Both the position numbers and the translations under genes were made by a program. The notes under the pieces were generated by a model. That model searched no databases. It saw nothing but the letters and a program-made list of their open reading frames with translations, and was not told the DNA's origin. Source: Streptomyces sp. YIM 130001 (GTDB lineage: Bacteria > Actinomycetota > Actinomycetes > Streptomycetales > Streptomycetaceae). Taken from it: 64,000 bases of DNA. Numbering within the stretch: position 1 is the first letter of the stretch; every line of letters begins with the position of its first letter. Of this stretch, positions 40,108 through 48,253 are shown one piece after another. The DNA is taken from the NCBI RefSeq assembly GCF_003574445.1, contig NZ_KZ984565.1, positions 149,305 through 213,304 of the forward strand, written 5' to 3'.

Positions 40108-43041
40108 TCAGGCCGCCGCGACGGGCTGAAGCAATGCGCGCAGCATGTCCGCCTCGGGGGCTCCCGCCTGCTCCTGGATCTCCAGAGCCTCCTGCCAGCA
40201 GGCGCGGGAGCGGTCGCGCTGACCGAGACGGTCGAGCGATCGACCGAGCACGGTCAGTACATTCGCGCGCATCCACTCGCCGCCGATGAATCCGATGGCC
40301 AGGGACTGCTCGGCGTGCTGAGCAGCCTGCGCGGGGTGCCCCGCTGCCAGATGGACCTCGGCGATTCGATAGTGCGTGGTGCCCTGCCACAGACGCTGTC
40401 GGCTGTCCGTGAATACGGCGAGGGCCTCAGTGAGTTGGCTGAGTGCCTCAGTGCGCCTGCCCGCATGGCTGAGGGTGATCCCCAAGGCGTAGCGAGCATT
40501 GGCCAGGCGAAAGGTGAGCCCGAGGTCGTCGTAAATAGCCATGCCCTGCTGGGCGAGATCGATCGCCGCCGAGCTGCGATTCATCGCGTCGAGGCTGCGG
40601 GACAGGTTGCAGAGGGCGCTCGCTTCGCCCGGGCGGTTTCGATCTGCCCGGAATGCCTCGATCGCGCTGCGGAGGTGCTTCTCTCCATCAGGGTGTTGAT
40701 TCTGGCAGTTCGCGATGATGCCCAGTTCGTTGGGGGCGTTACTGCCCGTCCACGGGTCGGCGGAGGACTTGTGCAGGTCGACGGCCTTGCCGGCCTCGGC
40801 CTCCGCCAGATTGAAATGGCCGTTGCTGCACAGCACTTGGGCGAGTGTGACGCGCGCACGTCCTTCGGCGTGCGCGTCACCTGTCGCAGCCGCTGCGTCT
40901 CGCGCAGCGCACGTGGCCGACTTGTAGCGCAGCGAACTGGCTCCCGATTCAGACAAGTCCTTGGCTGCCAGGAGGAGATCGACTGCTCGACGCAGAGTGT
41001 CAGGGCCGAGTGACTGTTGGACACAGGCCAGAATGCAGGCGGCTTCTGCATGCAGCCAATCCAAGGCCTCTGCATCGCTGCTGAAGGTCGGCCGCGAATC
41101 CGGTGTTGCTTCGAGGTGGTCCACCGTGCGATCCCCCGGTCGCTCAATCGCGTAGACCCTCGCCGCCGTAGCCAGATAGAAGTCCAGCAACCGCGACAGC
41201 GCGGCGTCCCGTTCGCTCGGTGGCTGTTCGTCGCGTTCCGCGCACGCACGCGCGTAGAGGCGGACCAGGTCGTGGTAGCGGTAGCGGCCGGGGGCCGCGG
41301 ACTCCAGGAGGGACGTGTCGACGAGGGATTCGAGGAGGTCCTCGGTGGCGTCGAGGGGGAGGTCGAGTACGGCCGCGGCGGCCGCGAGGGAGATGTCGGG
41401 CCCGTCCGCGAGGCCGAGCAGGCGGAAGGCGCGGGCCTGGGCCGAATCCAGCTGGCCGTAGCCGAGTTCGAAGGTGGCCTTGACCGCGAGGTCGCCCGCC
41501 TGGAGCTCGTCGAGGCGGCGGCGCTCGTCCCCGAGCTTCGCGGCGAGTACGGACACCGTCCAGGTGCGGCGGGAGGCGAGCCGCGATGCCGCGATGCGGA
41601 TGGCGAGCGGCAGGAAGCCGCACGCGCCGACCACGTCGAGTGCGGCCTCGCGTTCCGCGGCGACCCGCTCCTCGCCGACGATCCGGGTGAAGAGCTGGAG
41701 CGCCTCCTCGGGCGACATCACATCCAGGTCGACGAGATGCGCCCCGGCCAGATCGACCATCCGTACGCGGGAGGTGACGAGCGCGGCGCAGCCGGCGGTG
41801 CCCGGCAGCAACGGCCTTACCTGCGCGGTGTCGTGGGCGTTGTCGAGCAGGACGAGGACGCGGCGGCCGTCGAGGACGGAGCGGTAGAGGGCGGCGCGTT
41901 CCTCGAGGGTGTCCGGGATGGCCGAGTCCGGTGTGCCGAGGGCCCGCAGGAACGACCCGAGTACGGTCTCCGGCTCGGCGACGCGATGGCCTGCGCCCTG
42001 CAGATCGACGTAGAGCTGCCCGTCCGGGAAGTGCGTGCGGGCGGCGTGCGCGACGTGCACCGCGAGGGTCGTCTTGCCGACGCCGCCGATCCCGGCGAGC
42101 GCGGACACCGCCATCACACGGCCCTCGGCGGAGGCGAGCAGTTCGGACAGTTCGTCGACGAAGGTGTCACGGCCGGTGAAGTCGGCGACCGTGGCAGGGA
42201 GTTGGGCCGGGCGTACGGGAGTGGCGTCCGGCTGGACGTCGGCGGCGGAGGGCTCCGCGAGCTTCGGGTCGGCCTGCAGGATGCGCTGCTGGAGTTCGGC
42301 GAGTCCCGGCCGCGGGTCGACACCGAGTTCGTCGGCGAGCAGGCGGCGGGTGTCGGCGTAGACGGCGAGGGCCTCGGCCTGCCGGCCGGAGCGGTACAGG
42401 GCGAGCATCAGCAGTTCGCGCAGTCGCTCGCGCAGCGGGTGCGCGGCGGTGAGTGCCGTCAGCTCGGAGATGGCCTCGGCGTGGCAGCCCTGCTCCAGGT
42501 CCATGTCGAGGCGGGATTCGAGAAGTTGGAGCCGCCATTCGTCCAGGCGGACGCGCTGGGTCTCGGCGTACGGGCCGGGGACGTTCGCCAGGGGTTCGCC
42601 GTCCCAGAGGTCGAGGACCTTGTTGACCAGGGCGCGGGCCTGGCAGAGGTCGCCGGCGCCGCGCGCCTTCTCGGCGTCCGCCCACCATTCCTCGGCAGTG
42701 GTGAGGTCGAGGGAATCGGGGGTGAGCCGGACCGAGTAGCCGCCGGACTCGCTGGTGAGGACGTCGGCGTCGAGTGCCTTGCGCAGCCGCGAGGCGTAGG
42801 TGCGGATCGCGGCCAGAGCCTGTGAGGGCGGCTCGTCGCCCCATACGGCGTCGATGAGTTCGGACGCGGTGGCCGTACGGCCCTCCCGCAGCAGCAGGGC
42901 GGCGAGCAGGGCGCGCTGCTGCGGCGAGCCGGTCTGCAGCGGCGCGGAGCCCCGCCATGCGCGTACCGGTCCGAGCACACTGAACCGCAACGGCTCCCTC
43001 TCCGGGCTCCGCTGCTGGGGTACTCGCGGTACTCCGTCCAT
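40108..43041 (-). CDS. afsR: AfsR, SARP-family NTPase regulator
   Basis: 977 residues from ATG 43041, close to the 993 of S. coelicolor AfsR. Order: OmpR-like winged helix (LRFSVLGPVRAWRGSAPLQTGSPQQRALLAALLLREGRTATASELIDAVWG); BTAD (about 115-265); NB-ARC NTPase (P-loop LAGIGGVGKTTLAVHVAH, VLVLLDNAHDTAQVRPLLPG); and TPR repeats from about residue 620 (QVLCSNGHFNLAEAEAGKAVDL, GITLSHAGRRTEALSQLTEAL). It is phosphorylated by AfsK, binds the afsS promoter and hydrolyses ATP. The TPR part, encoded at 40108-41160, has noticeably lower GC in lines I counted than the NTPase part, suggesting a mosaic gene. A GGGGGAT-type ribosome site precedes the start. Confidence 0.93.
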   Translation of the reverse strand: MDGVPRVPQQRSPEREPLRFSVLGPVRAWRGSAPLQTGSPQQRALLAALLLREGRTATASELIDAVWGDEPPSQALAAIRTYASRLRKALDADVLTSESGGYSVRLTPDSLDLTTAEEWWADAEKARGAGDLCQARALVNKVLDLWDGEPLANVPGPYAETQRVRLDEWRLQLLESRLDMDLEQGCHAEAISELTALTAAHPLRERLRELLMLALYRSGRQAEALAVYADTRRLLADELGVDPRPGLAELQQRILQADPKLAEPSAADVQPDATPVRPAQLPATVADFTGRDTFVDELSELLASAEGRVMAVSALAGIGGVGKTTLAVHVAHAARTHFPDGQLYVDLQGAGHRVAEPETVLGSFLRALGTPDSAIPDTLEERAALYRSVLDGRRVLVLLDNAHDTAQVRPLLPGTAGCAALVTSRVRMVDLAGAHLVDLDVMSPEEALQLFTRIVGEERVAAEREAALDVVGACGFLPLAIRIAASRLASRRTWTVSVLAAKLGDERRRLDELQAGDLAVKATFELGYGQLDSAQARAFRLLGLADGPDISLAAAAAVLDLPLDATEDLLESLVDTSLLESAAPGRYRYHDLVRLYARACAERDEQPPSERDAALSRLLDFYLATAARVYAIERPGDRTVDHLEATPDSRPTFSSDAEALDWLHAEAACILACVQQSLGPDTLRRAVDLLLAAKDLSESGASSLRYKSATCAARDAAAATGDAHAEGRARVTLAQVLCSNGHFNLAEAEAGKAVDLHKSSADPWTGSNAPNELGIIANCQNQHPDGEKHLRSAIEAFRADRNRPGEASALCNLSRSLDAMNRSSAAIDLAQQGMAIYDDLGLTFRLANARYALGITLSHAGRRTEALSQLTEALAVFTDSRQRLWQGTTHYRIAEVHLAAGHPAQAAQHAEQSLAIGFIGGEWMRANVLTVLGRSLDRLGQRDRSRACWQEALEIQEQAGAPEADMLRALLQPVAAA

Positions 43042-44000
43042 CCTCTGATCCCCCTGGCGAACTCGGTCGAGACCGGGCGGCGTTCCTGATGCACGATCCG
43101 CCCCGCCGTGCGGACCACCCGGCCGCGTGGGCCGGGCAGTTCGACCGGAATGACCGGATCGCCCGGCCATGGTGGCCGGACATGGAATCGCCCCTGCCAG
43201 TTTGCCTTGTCCATGCCGATTCCGTCAGCCGCGAGAGACACCTCTCACAGGGTCCGCACGACTATGGCCTGTGGAGGTTGTGGATCTCGGGAGGGAGGGC
43301 TGCGGCTCGAGGGCCCGGCTCGAGGGCCCGGTTCAAGGGCGAGGCTCCCTTCCCGTCTCGCCGCCTGCCTCGGTGGTGGATCGCGGATGCGCGGACGCGG
43401 TGGTCGGTCCGTGCAGCTGGCTGCGGGGGTCCGTGGCTGTGGGCACGCCGGCTGTGAGTACGTACCGGGGCGTGGTGCGTACCGCCTACGTGGTGCGTAC
43501 CGCCTCAGTGATGCGTGCGGCGCACGCGGCGCGTACGGCATACGCGCTCGTGTGCGGCGTACGTGCTTGTGTAGGGCGTACATGCCGTGTACGGCATACG
43601 CACCGTGTGCGGCATACGCGCCGTGTATCGCATACCTGCAGCTTCACAGCTTGCGCACTGTGTACCCCATACGCGCCATGTACGCCATACACACCGAATG
43701 ACGCAGGTGTGCTGTGTGCTGCGTGCTGCATACGCGCCGCGTACCTCATACGCCCTGCGGCCCCGCGTACTTCATCCGCCCCGCACCCCACTCCGCCCCG
43801 TTCCTCATTCGCTCCGTCCCTCGCCCGCCGCCGGACGAAAACCGGAAGACGTCGCGACCGCTGCGCCCGTAACGTCCCCTCCGTGCGTTGATTCTCCGGG
43901 CGGCGGCCGTGTGCCGCCGCAGAGGTTCGGGCGACCCCGGCGGCTGGTTCGGGGCCGCCGGCTGACATGTCCGTCACCGCCCCATCACCGGAGATCACAG
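43042..44000. other. Long region upstream of afsR without a gene
   Basis: About 960 bases separate the divergent afsR and nucleotidyltransferase-like genes. The first 400 bases hold a short hairpin (CCGGCCA-TGG-TGGCCGG, 43164-43180) near the probable afsR promoter. The middle is filled by the GTGTACGGCATACGC-type repeat array described separately. The last 200 bases are pyrimidine-rich. No open frame here looks coding. Confidence 0.6.
43440..43770. repeat. Degenerate array of about 18-base units (CCGTGTACGGCATACGCR)
   Basis: Three consecutive 18-base units are clearest at 43585-43602, 43603-43620 and 43621-43638: CCGTGTACGGCATACGCA, CCGTGTGCGGCATACGCG, CCGTGTATCGCATACCTG. Looser copies (GCGTACCGCCTACGTG, GCGTACGGCATACGCG, CGCGCCATGTACGCCATACAC, CTGCATACGCGCCGCGTAC) extend to both sides. 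There are no spacers as in CRISPR. Each unit contains a near-palindromic GTAyGGCrTAC core. Confidence 0.7.
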
Positions 44001-44738
44001 ATGACCGCCACCCAGCCACCCCTCACCTACGAGGCGTTCCTCGAACTCGCCACAGCCGACCCGGCAGTCGTAGGCCTCGTGCTCAAGGGCTCCCGCGCAC
44101 ACGAAGGCATGACCACCGCGCACTCCGACCACGACCTGTACGTCGTTCTCGCCGACGGGGCGAGAACGGACCTCACCCGCTACGCCGGGCACCGCAGCCC
44201 CGAACTCGATCTGGTCTTCTGCTCCTTGACCGAGTTCCGCGCCCTCGGCATGCCCGGCTTCGAGCGCTACGCCCTGGCCCGCGCCCGCGTCGTACTCGAC
44301 CGGCTCGACGGCGGCGTCGCCCACATCCTGGCCGGCAAGGCGCACCTCGAGCCCGACGAGGCCTTCCGTGAGTCGGCCAAGTGGCTCGACGCCTACGCCA
44401 ACTCCGTCTACCGCTCCGTGAAGAACGATCGCGACGGCCACTCCCTGGCGTCGCACCTGGACGCCGCAGACGGCCTCAGGTTCCTCCTCGAACTCCTCTT
44501 CGCGCTCGACCACCGCCCCCGCCCGTACAACAAATTCCTGCACTGGGAACTCATCCGGTATCCGCTGCCCGACTGGGACACCACCACGCTCCTCGACACC
44601 GCCACCCACATCTCCCGCACGGGCGACGCGACCGCCCAACGCCACCTCTTCACCCAGGTCGAGACGCTGGCCAGGCGCGCCGGGCACGGCGCCGTACTGG
44701 ACGCGTACGGCGAGAAGCTCGCTCTGATGCGGTCGTAG
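44001..44738 (+). CDS. Nucleotidyltransferase-fold protein
   Basis: 245 residues from ATG 44001 with GGAG seven bases upstream. The N-terminal catalytic motif of DNA polymerase beta-like nucleotidyltransferases is present: GLVLKGSRAHEGMTTAHSDHDLYVVL (GS followed by D-x-D-type acidic pair), with a further acidic strand ELDLVFCSL. The C-terminal half is helical (LDAADGLRFLLELLFALDHRPRPYNKFLHWEL), similar to families that modify small molecules such as aminoglycosides. The substrate is unknown. It stands alone between the repeat array and the amidohydrolase operon. Confidence 0.8.
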   Translation: MTATQPPLTYEAFLELATADPAVVGLVLKGSRAHEGMTTAHSDHDLYVVLADGARTDLTRYAGHRSPELDLVFCSLTEFRALGMPGFERYALARARVVLDRLDGGVAHILAGKAHLEPDEAFRESAKWLDAYANSVYRSVKNDRDGHSLASHLDAADGLRFLLELLFALDHRPRPYNKFLHWELIRYPLPDWDTTTLLDTATHISRTGDATAQRHLFTQVETLARRAGHGAVLDAYGEKLALMRS

Positions 44739-44950
44739 TGGGACACGAGCAGGTGCAACCAGCCATCAGTCACCAGCCATCACTGACCGGCCACCGGGGT
44801 GAGTCCCTAGTACGCGCGGCGAGTCCCTGCCTCGTCGAGCGGGCTCGCGGGTCGTCCGTCGCCGGTTGCCGGCGGCGGACCTACCGCCCCGCGAAGTGCC
44901 TTCGCGCACGTGCCGGTCCCATGCCCGCAAGATCAAGCCTCACCACGTGA

Positions 44951-45010
44951 GTGACGATGCATCAGATATGGCGCCATCTCATGCCGCTCCACTTGCTGAC
45001 GATCCGTCAG
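44951..45010. promoter_or_regulatory. Two CTGACG-type operators before the amidohydrolase gene
   Basis: CTGACG-ATC-CGTCAG (44996-45010) has perfect six-base arms. GTGACGATGCATCAGAT (44951-44967) is a weaker second copy 45 bases upstream. The perfect site ends about 20 bases before the proposed ATG. Confidence 0.8.
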
Positions 45011-45031
45011 ATCGGCGCTACCGTGGCAGAC

Positions 45032-46252
45032 ATGGAGACCTTCCCGAAGATCATCTCGGTGGACGACCACACGGTGGAGCCCCCCAACGTCTGGCAGGAC
45101 CGGCTCCCGTCCAAGTATCAGGACAAGGGGCCGCGTATCGTCCGGGCGCCGTTGAAGGAAATGACCTTTCTGGGCGGCAAGTTCGCGCCCGTCATGGGCA
45201 GTCCCGGGGACGACGGGCCGATCGGCGACTGGTGGGTGTACGAGGATCTGCACCGGCCGCTGACCCGTCTCGACACGGCCGTCGGTTACGACAGGGACGA
45301 GATCAAGCTAGAGATCATCACGTACGAGCAGATGCGGCCGGGGTCGTTCAGTGTGCCGGAGCGGCTGGCTGACATGGACGTCAATCATGTTCAGTCCGCA
45401 GTCTGCTTCCCTACCTTCCCGCGCTTTTGCGGGCAGACCTTCACCGAGGCCAAGGACCGCGAACTCGGGCTGCTCAGCGTGCGTGCGTACAACGACTGGA
45501 TGGTGGAGGAGTGGTGCGGGCCCGAGGCCGGCGGCCGGCTCGTCCCGCTGACCCTGATCCCGCTGTGGGACGCGCGGCTCGCCGCCGACGAGGTGCGGCG
45601 CAACGCGGCCCGCGGTGTACGGGCCGTCGCCTTCTCCGAGATACCCCCGTACCTCGGTCTGCCGTCGATCCACGGTGACGAGTGGGACCCGTTCCTGCGG
45701 GCCTGCGAGGAGACCGGCACCGTCATCGCGATGCACATCGGCTCGTCGTCGAAGATGCCGTCCACGTCGTCGGACGCGCCGCCCGCGGTCGGCTCGACCA
45801 TCACCTTCGCCAACTGCTGTTTCTCGATGGTCGATTGGCTGATGAGCGGCAAGTTCGAGCAGTTCCCCGGCCTGCGGATCATGTACGCGGAGGGCCAGAT
45901 CGGCTGGATCCCGTACATCCTGGAGCGCGCCGACGTGGTCTGGGAGGAGAACCGCGGCTGGGGCGGGGTCGCGGACAAGGTGCACCGGCCGCCGTCCGAG
46001 CTGTTCGCCGACCACGTCTACGGCTGCTTCTTCGACGACGCCTTCGGCCTGAAGAACCTCGACTCGGTGGGTGTCGCGAACGTCCTCTACGAGACCGACT
46101 ACCCGCACTCCGACTCCACTTGGCCGAAGTCCCGCGAGGTCGGCGAGTCGCAGATGGGTCACCTGGACCCGGACGTGGTCGACCGGATCGTGCGAGGCAA
46201 CGCCATCGACCTGCTCGGCCTCACCGAGGACGGGCTGTGGGCGGGAGCATGA
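45032..46252 (+). CDS. Metal-dependent amidohydrolase (ACMSD-like, amidohydrolase 2 family)
   Basis: 406 residues. The metal-binding motif at the start is DDHTVEPPNVW instead of the HxH seen in many relatives. Later elements are MHIGSSSKMPST, GWIPYILERADVVWEE and YETDYPHSDSTWP (metal-binding Asp/His). This branch is frequent in actinobacterial catabolic clusters with luciferase-like enzymes and lipid-transfer thiolases. Likely chemistry is hydrolysis or decarboxylation of a carboxylic ring-cleavage product. Start: ATG 45032; GTG 45023 in frame is possible, and the transcript may have almost no leader. The last codons overlap the next gene (ATGA). The operators at 44951-45010 control it. Confidence 0.85.
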   Translation: METFPKIISVDDHTVEPPNVWQDRLPSKYQDKGPRIVRAPLKEMTFLGGKFAPVMGSPGDDGPIGDWWVYEDLHRPLTRLDTAVGYDRDEIKLEIITYEQMRPGSFSVPERLADMDVNHVQSAVCFPTFPRFCGQTFTEAKDRELGLLSVRAYNDWMVEEWCGPEAGGRLVPLTLIPLWDARLAADEVRRNAARGVRAVAFSEIPPYLGLPSIHGDEWDPFLRACEETGTVIAMHIGSSSKMPSTSSDAPPAVGSTITFANCCFSMVDWLMSGKFEQFPGLRIMYAEGQIGWIPYILERADVVWEENRGWGGVADKVHRPPSELFADHVYGCFFDDAFGLKNLDSVGVANVLYETDYPHSDSTWPKSREVGESQMGHLDPDVVDRIVRGNAIDLLGLTEDGLWAGA

Positions 46253-47223
46253 GCGGGGGAGCGCGGCCCGGCGCTCCCGGGCCGGGCGCGGAGCCCGGCC
46301 GGCTCGCCTACGGCATGCAGCTGCCCGTGCAGTCGCAGAGCACGCTCTACGCCGAGCCCTGGGAGGCCGGGGCCGGTGTGGCGGACCTGGTGGCGGTGGC
46401 GCAGGCCGCGGACCGTGCGGGGTTCGCGTACGTCGCCACCTGCGACCATGTGGCGATCCCGCGGCGGCTCGCGGACACGATGGGAACCACCTGGTACGAC
46501 CCGGTGGCGACCCTGGCCCATCTGGCCGCCGTCACTGAACGCGTCGGCCTGCTCAGCCATGTGGCCGTGGTGGGCCTCCGGCATCCACTCGCCACCGCGA
46601 AGGCCTACGCGACGGTGGACCATCTCAGCGGCGGACGGCTGATCCTGGGGGTCGGGGCCGGACACGTACCCGAGGAATTCGCCGCTCTGGGCGCCGACTT
46701 CGAGGGCCGGGGGCGTCTGCTCGACGAGACGGTCGATGCGCTGCGGGCGGCGCTCGGGCAGGAGGAGTTTCCCGAACACCGCGGTCCGCGCTATGAGTTC
46801 ACCGGTCTCGGACAGCGGCCGCGTCCCGTGCAGGATCGGGTGCCGCTGTGGGTGGGCGGCTCGTCGCCGGCTGCGCTGCGACGGGCCGCGACGCAAGGGG
46901 ACGGATGGTTGCCGCAGGGTGACCCGAGATCCGAACTCCCCTCCCGTATAGCCCGGTTGAGGGAACTCAGGGAAGCCGCCGGGGTCGAGGAGCCCTTGGT
47001 GGTCGGGGCGATCACCGAACCGCTGTACGTGGGGGACGCCGACTGGCGGGCCGGCAGGCGCACTCTCACCGGGAAGCCGGAGGCCATCGCCGAGTCGCTG
47101 CGCGCGTACGCGGCCATGGGGGTGCACCAGATCCAGGTGCGCTTCCGGTGTCGCAGCCGGTCCGAACTCACGGACCAGATCGCAGCGTTCGGGGCGGATG
47201 TCGGGCCGCTGCTTGCCGTCTGA
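46249..47223 (+). CDS. Luciferase-like F420-dependent oxidoreductase (TIGR03619-like)
   Basis: 324 residues from ATG 46249, overlapping the previous stop by four bases. It is a LLM TIM barrel: ADLVAVAQAADRAGFAYVATCDHVAIPR, GLLSHVAVVGLRHPLATAKAYATVDHLSGGRLILGVGAGHVPEEF, VPLWVGGSSPAALRRAATQGDGWLP. Conserved barrel positions suit F420 rather than FMN, by family custom. Expected role: hydride transfer or Baeyer-Villiger-like oxidation within the same pathway as the amidohydrolase. It is translationally coupled to that gene. Confidence 0.87.
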   Translation: MSGGARPGAPGPGAEPGRLAYGMQLPVQSQSTLYAEPWEAGAGVADLVAVAQAADRAGFAYVATCDHVAIPRRLADTMGTTWYDPVATLAHLAAVTERVGLLSHVAVVGLRHPLATAKAYATVDHLSGGRLILGVGAGHVPEEFAALGADFEGRGRLLDETVDALRAALGQEEFPEHRGPRYEFTGLGQRPRPVQDRVPLWVGGSSPAALRRAATQGDGWLPQGDPRSELPSRIARLRELREAAGVEEPLVVGAITEPLYVGDADWRAGRRTLTGKPEAIAESLRAYAAMGVHQIQVRFRCRSRSELTDQIAAFGADVGPLLAV

Positions 47224-47345
47224 GGTTCGTCGGTGCGGCGCCCAGGAGTCGCCAGTACGCCACCAGTACGCCGCCGGTACGTCGCCACGGGGCCGCACCC
47301 CCCGACCACCCCATCACTCAACGTCACTCTCACCAGGAGCAACGC

Positions 47346-48131
47346 ATGGGCAAGCTGGACGGTCGAGTCGTCGTCGTCACCGGAGCCGCGCGCGGGCAGG
47401 GCGAGCAGGAGGCGAGGCTCTTCGCCGAGGAGGGGGCGTGCGTGGTGCTCGCCGACGTGCTCGACGAGCAGGGCGAAGCCGTGGCGAAGGAGATCGGGGA
47501 CGAGCGGGCCGTGTACGTCCACCTCGACGTGCGGCGCGAGGAGGAGTGGGCAGCCGCTGTGACGGCGGCGAAGGACCGCTTCGGCAAGGTCGACGGGTTG
47601 GTGAACAACGCGGGCATTCTGCGCTTCAATACCCTGCTCGACACCCCGCTCTCGGAGTTCATGCAGGTCATCGAGGTGAATCAGGTCGGCTGCTTCCTCG
47701 GCATCAAGACCGTCGCGCCCGAGATCGCGGCAGCCGGAGGCGGCACGATCGTGAACACCGCCTCGTACACGGCGATGACGGGCATGGCCGCGGTCGGCAC
47801 GTACGCCGCGACCAAGCACGCGATCCTGGGGCTCACCCGGGTCGCCGCGATGGAGCTGGCGCGCGGGAAGGTGCGGGTCAACGCCATGTGCCCCGGCGCC
47901 ATCGACACCCCCATGTCGAATCCGGCGCAACTGGACCCGGCGGCCGACTCCGCCGAGACCTCCGAGGCGCTCGACGGGCTCTACCGGAAGCTGGTGCCGC
48001 TCGGGCGGATGGGGCGGCCGCGGGAGGTCGCGGATCTGGCGCTGTTCCTGAGCTCGGGGGACTCGGCGTACATCACGGGGCAGCCGTTCGTGATCGACGG
48101 CGGCTGGCTGTCCGGGGTGAGCGTCATCTGA
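47346..48131 (+). CDS. Short-chain dehydrogenase/reductase
   Basis: 261 residues from ATG 47346 with GGAG upstream. Classical SDR: VTGAARGQGEQEARLFAEEGA, DGLVNNAGILRFNTLL, the catalytic Ser-Tyr-Lys as NTASYTAMTGMAAVGTYAATKHAILGLT, and CPGAIDTPMSN. The cofactor motif TGAARGQG with Asp in VLADVLD suggests NAD(H). It resembles 3-alpha/20-beta-hydroxysteroid dehydrogenases. It lies 122 bases behind the LLM gene. A CTGACG-type site overlaps its stop codon (48127-48143), marking the start of the next transcription unit. Confidence 0.9.
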   Translation: MGKLDGRVVVVTGAARGQGEQEARLFAEEGACVVLADVLDEQGEAVAKEIGDERAVYVHLDVRREEEWAAAVTAAKDRFGKVDGLVNNAGILRFNTLLDTPLSEFMQVIEVNQVGCFLGIKTVAPEIAAAGGGTIVNTASYTAMTGMAAVGTYAATKHAILGLTRVAAMELARGKVRVNAMCPGAIDTPMSNPAQLDPAADSAETSEALDGLYRKLVPLGRMGRPREVADLALFLSSGDSAYITGQPFVIDGGWLSGVSVI

Positions 48132-48203
48132 CTGGTCGTCAGTATTGACGGTCGTCGTGGGGGGTGGAACAGTCTGAGGCAGCCAATCTGACGGTACGTC
48201 AGA
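48127..48203. promoter_or_regulatory. Two CTGACG-type operators before the second LLM gene
   Basis: TCTGACGGTACGTCAGA (48187-48203) is the most perfect copy in the window. TCTGACTGGTCGTCAGT (48127-48143) has one inner mismatch. They are 60 bases centre to centre, close to six helical turns, which would allow cooperative binding on one DNA face. Confidence 0.85.
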
Positions 48204-48253
48204 AACGACGCCGGTGAGGCGACCCAGTATCGAAACGAGGACGGTGAACCTCC

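Noticed and set aside
43440..43770. Possible CRISPR array
   Set aside because: Units are contiguous, degenerate and without unique spacers, and no cas gene is in the window.
43587..44000. N-terminal extension of the nucleotidyltransferase-like gene into the repeat array
   Set aside because: The extension reads repeat DNA with no homology; ATG 44001 has GGAG at the right distance.
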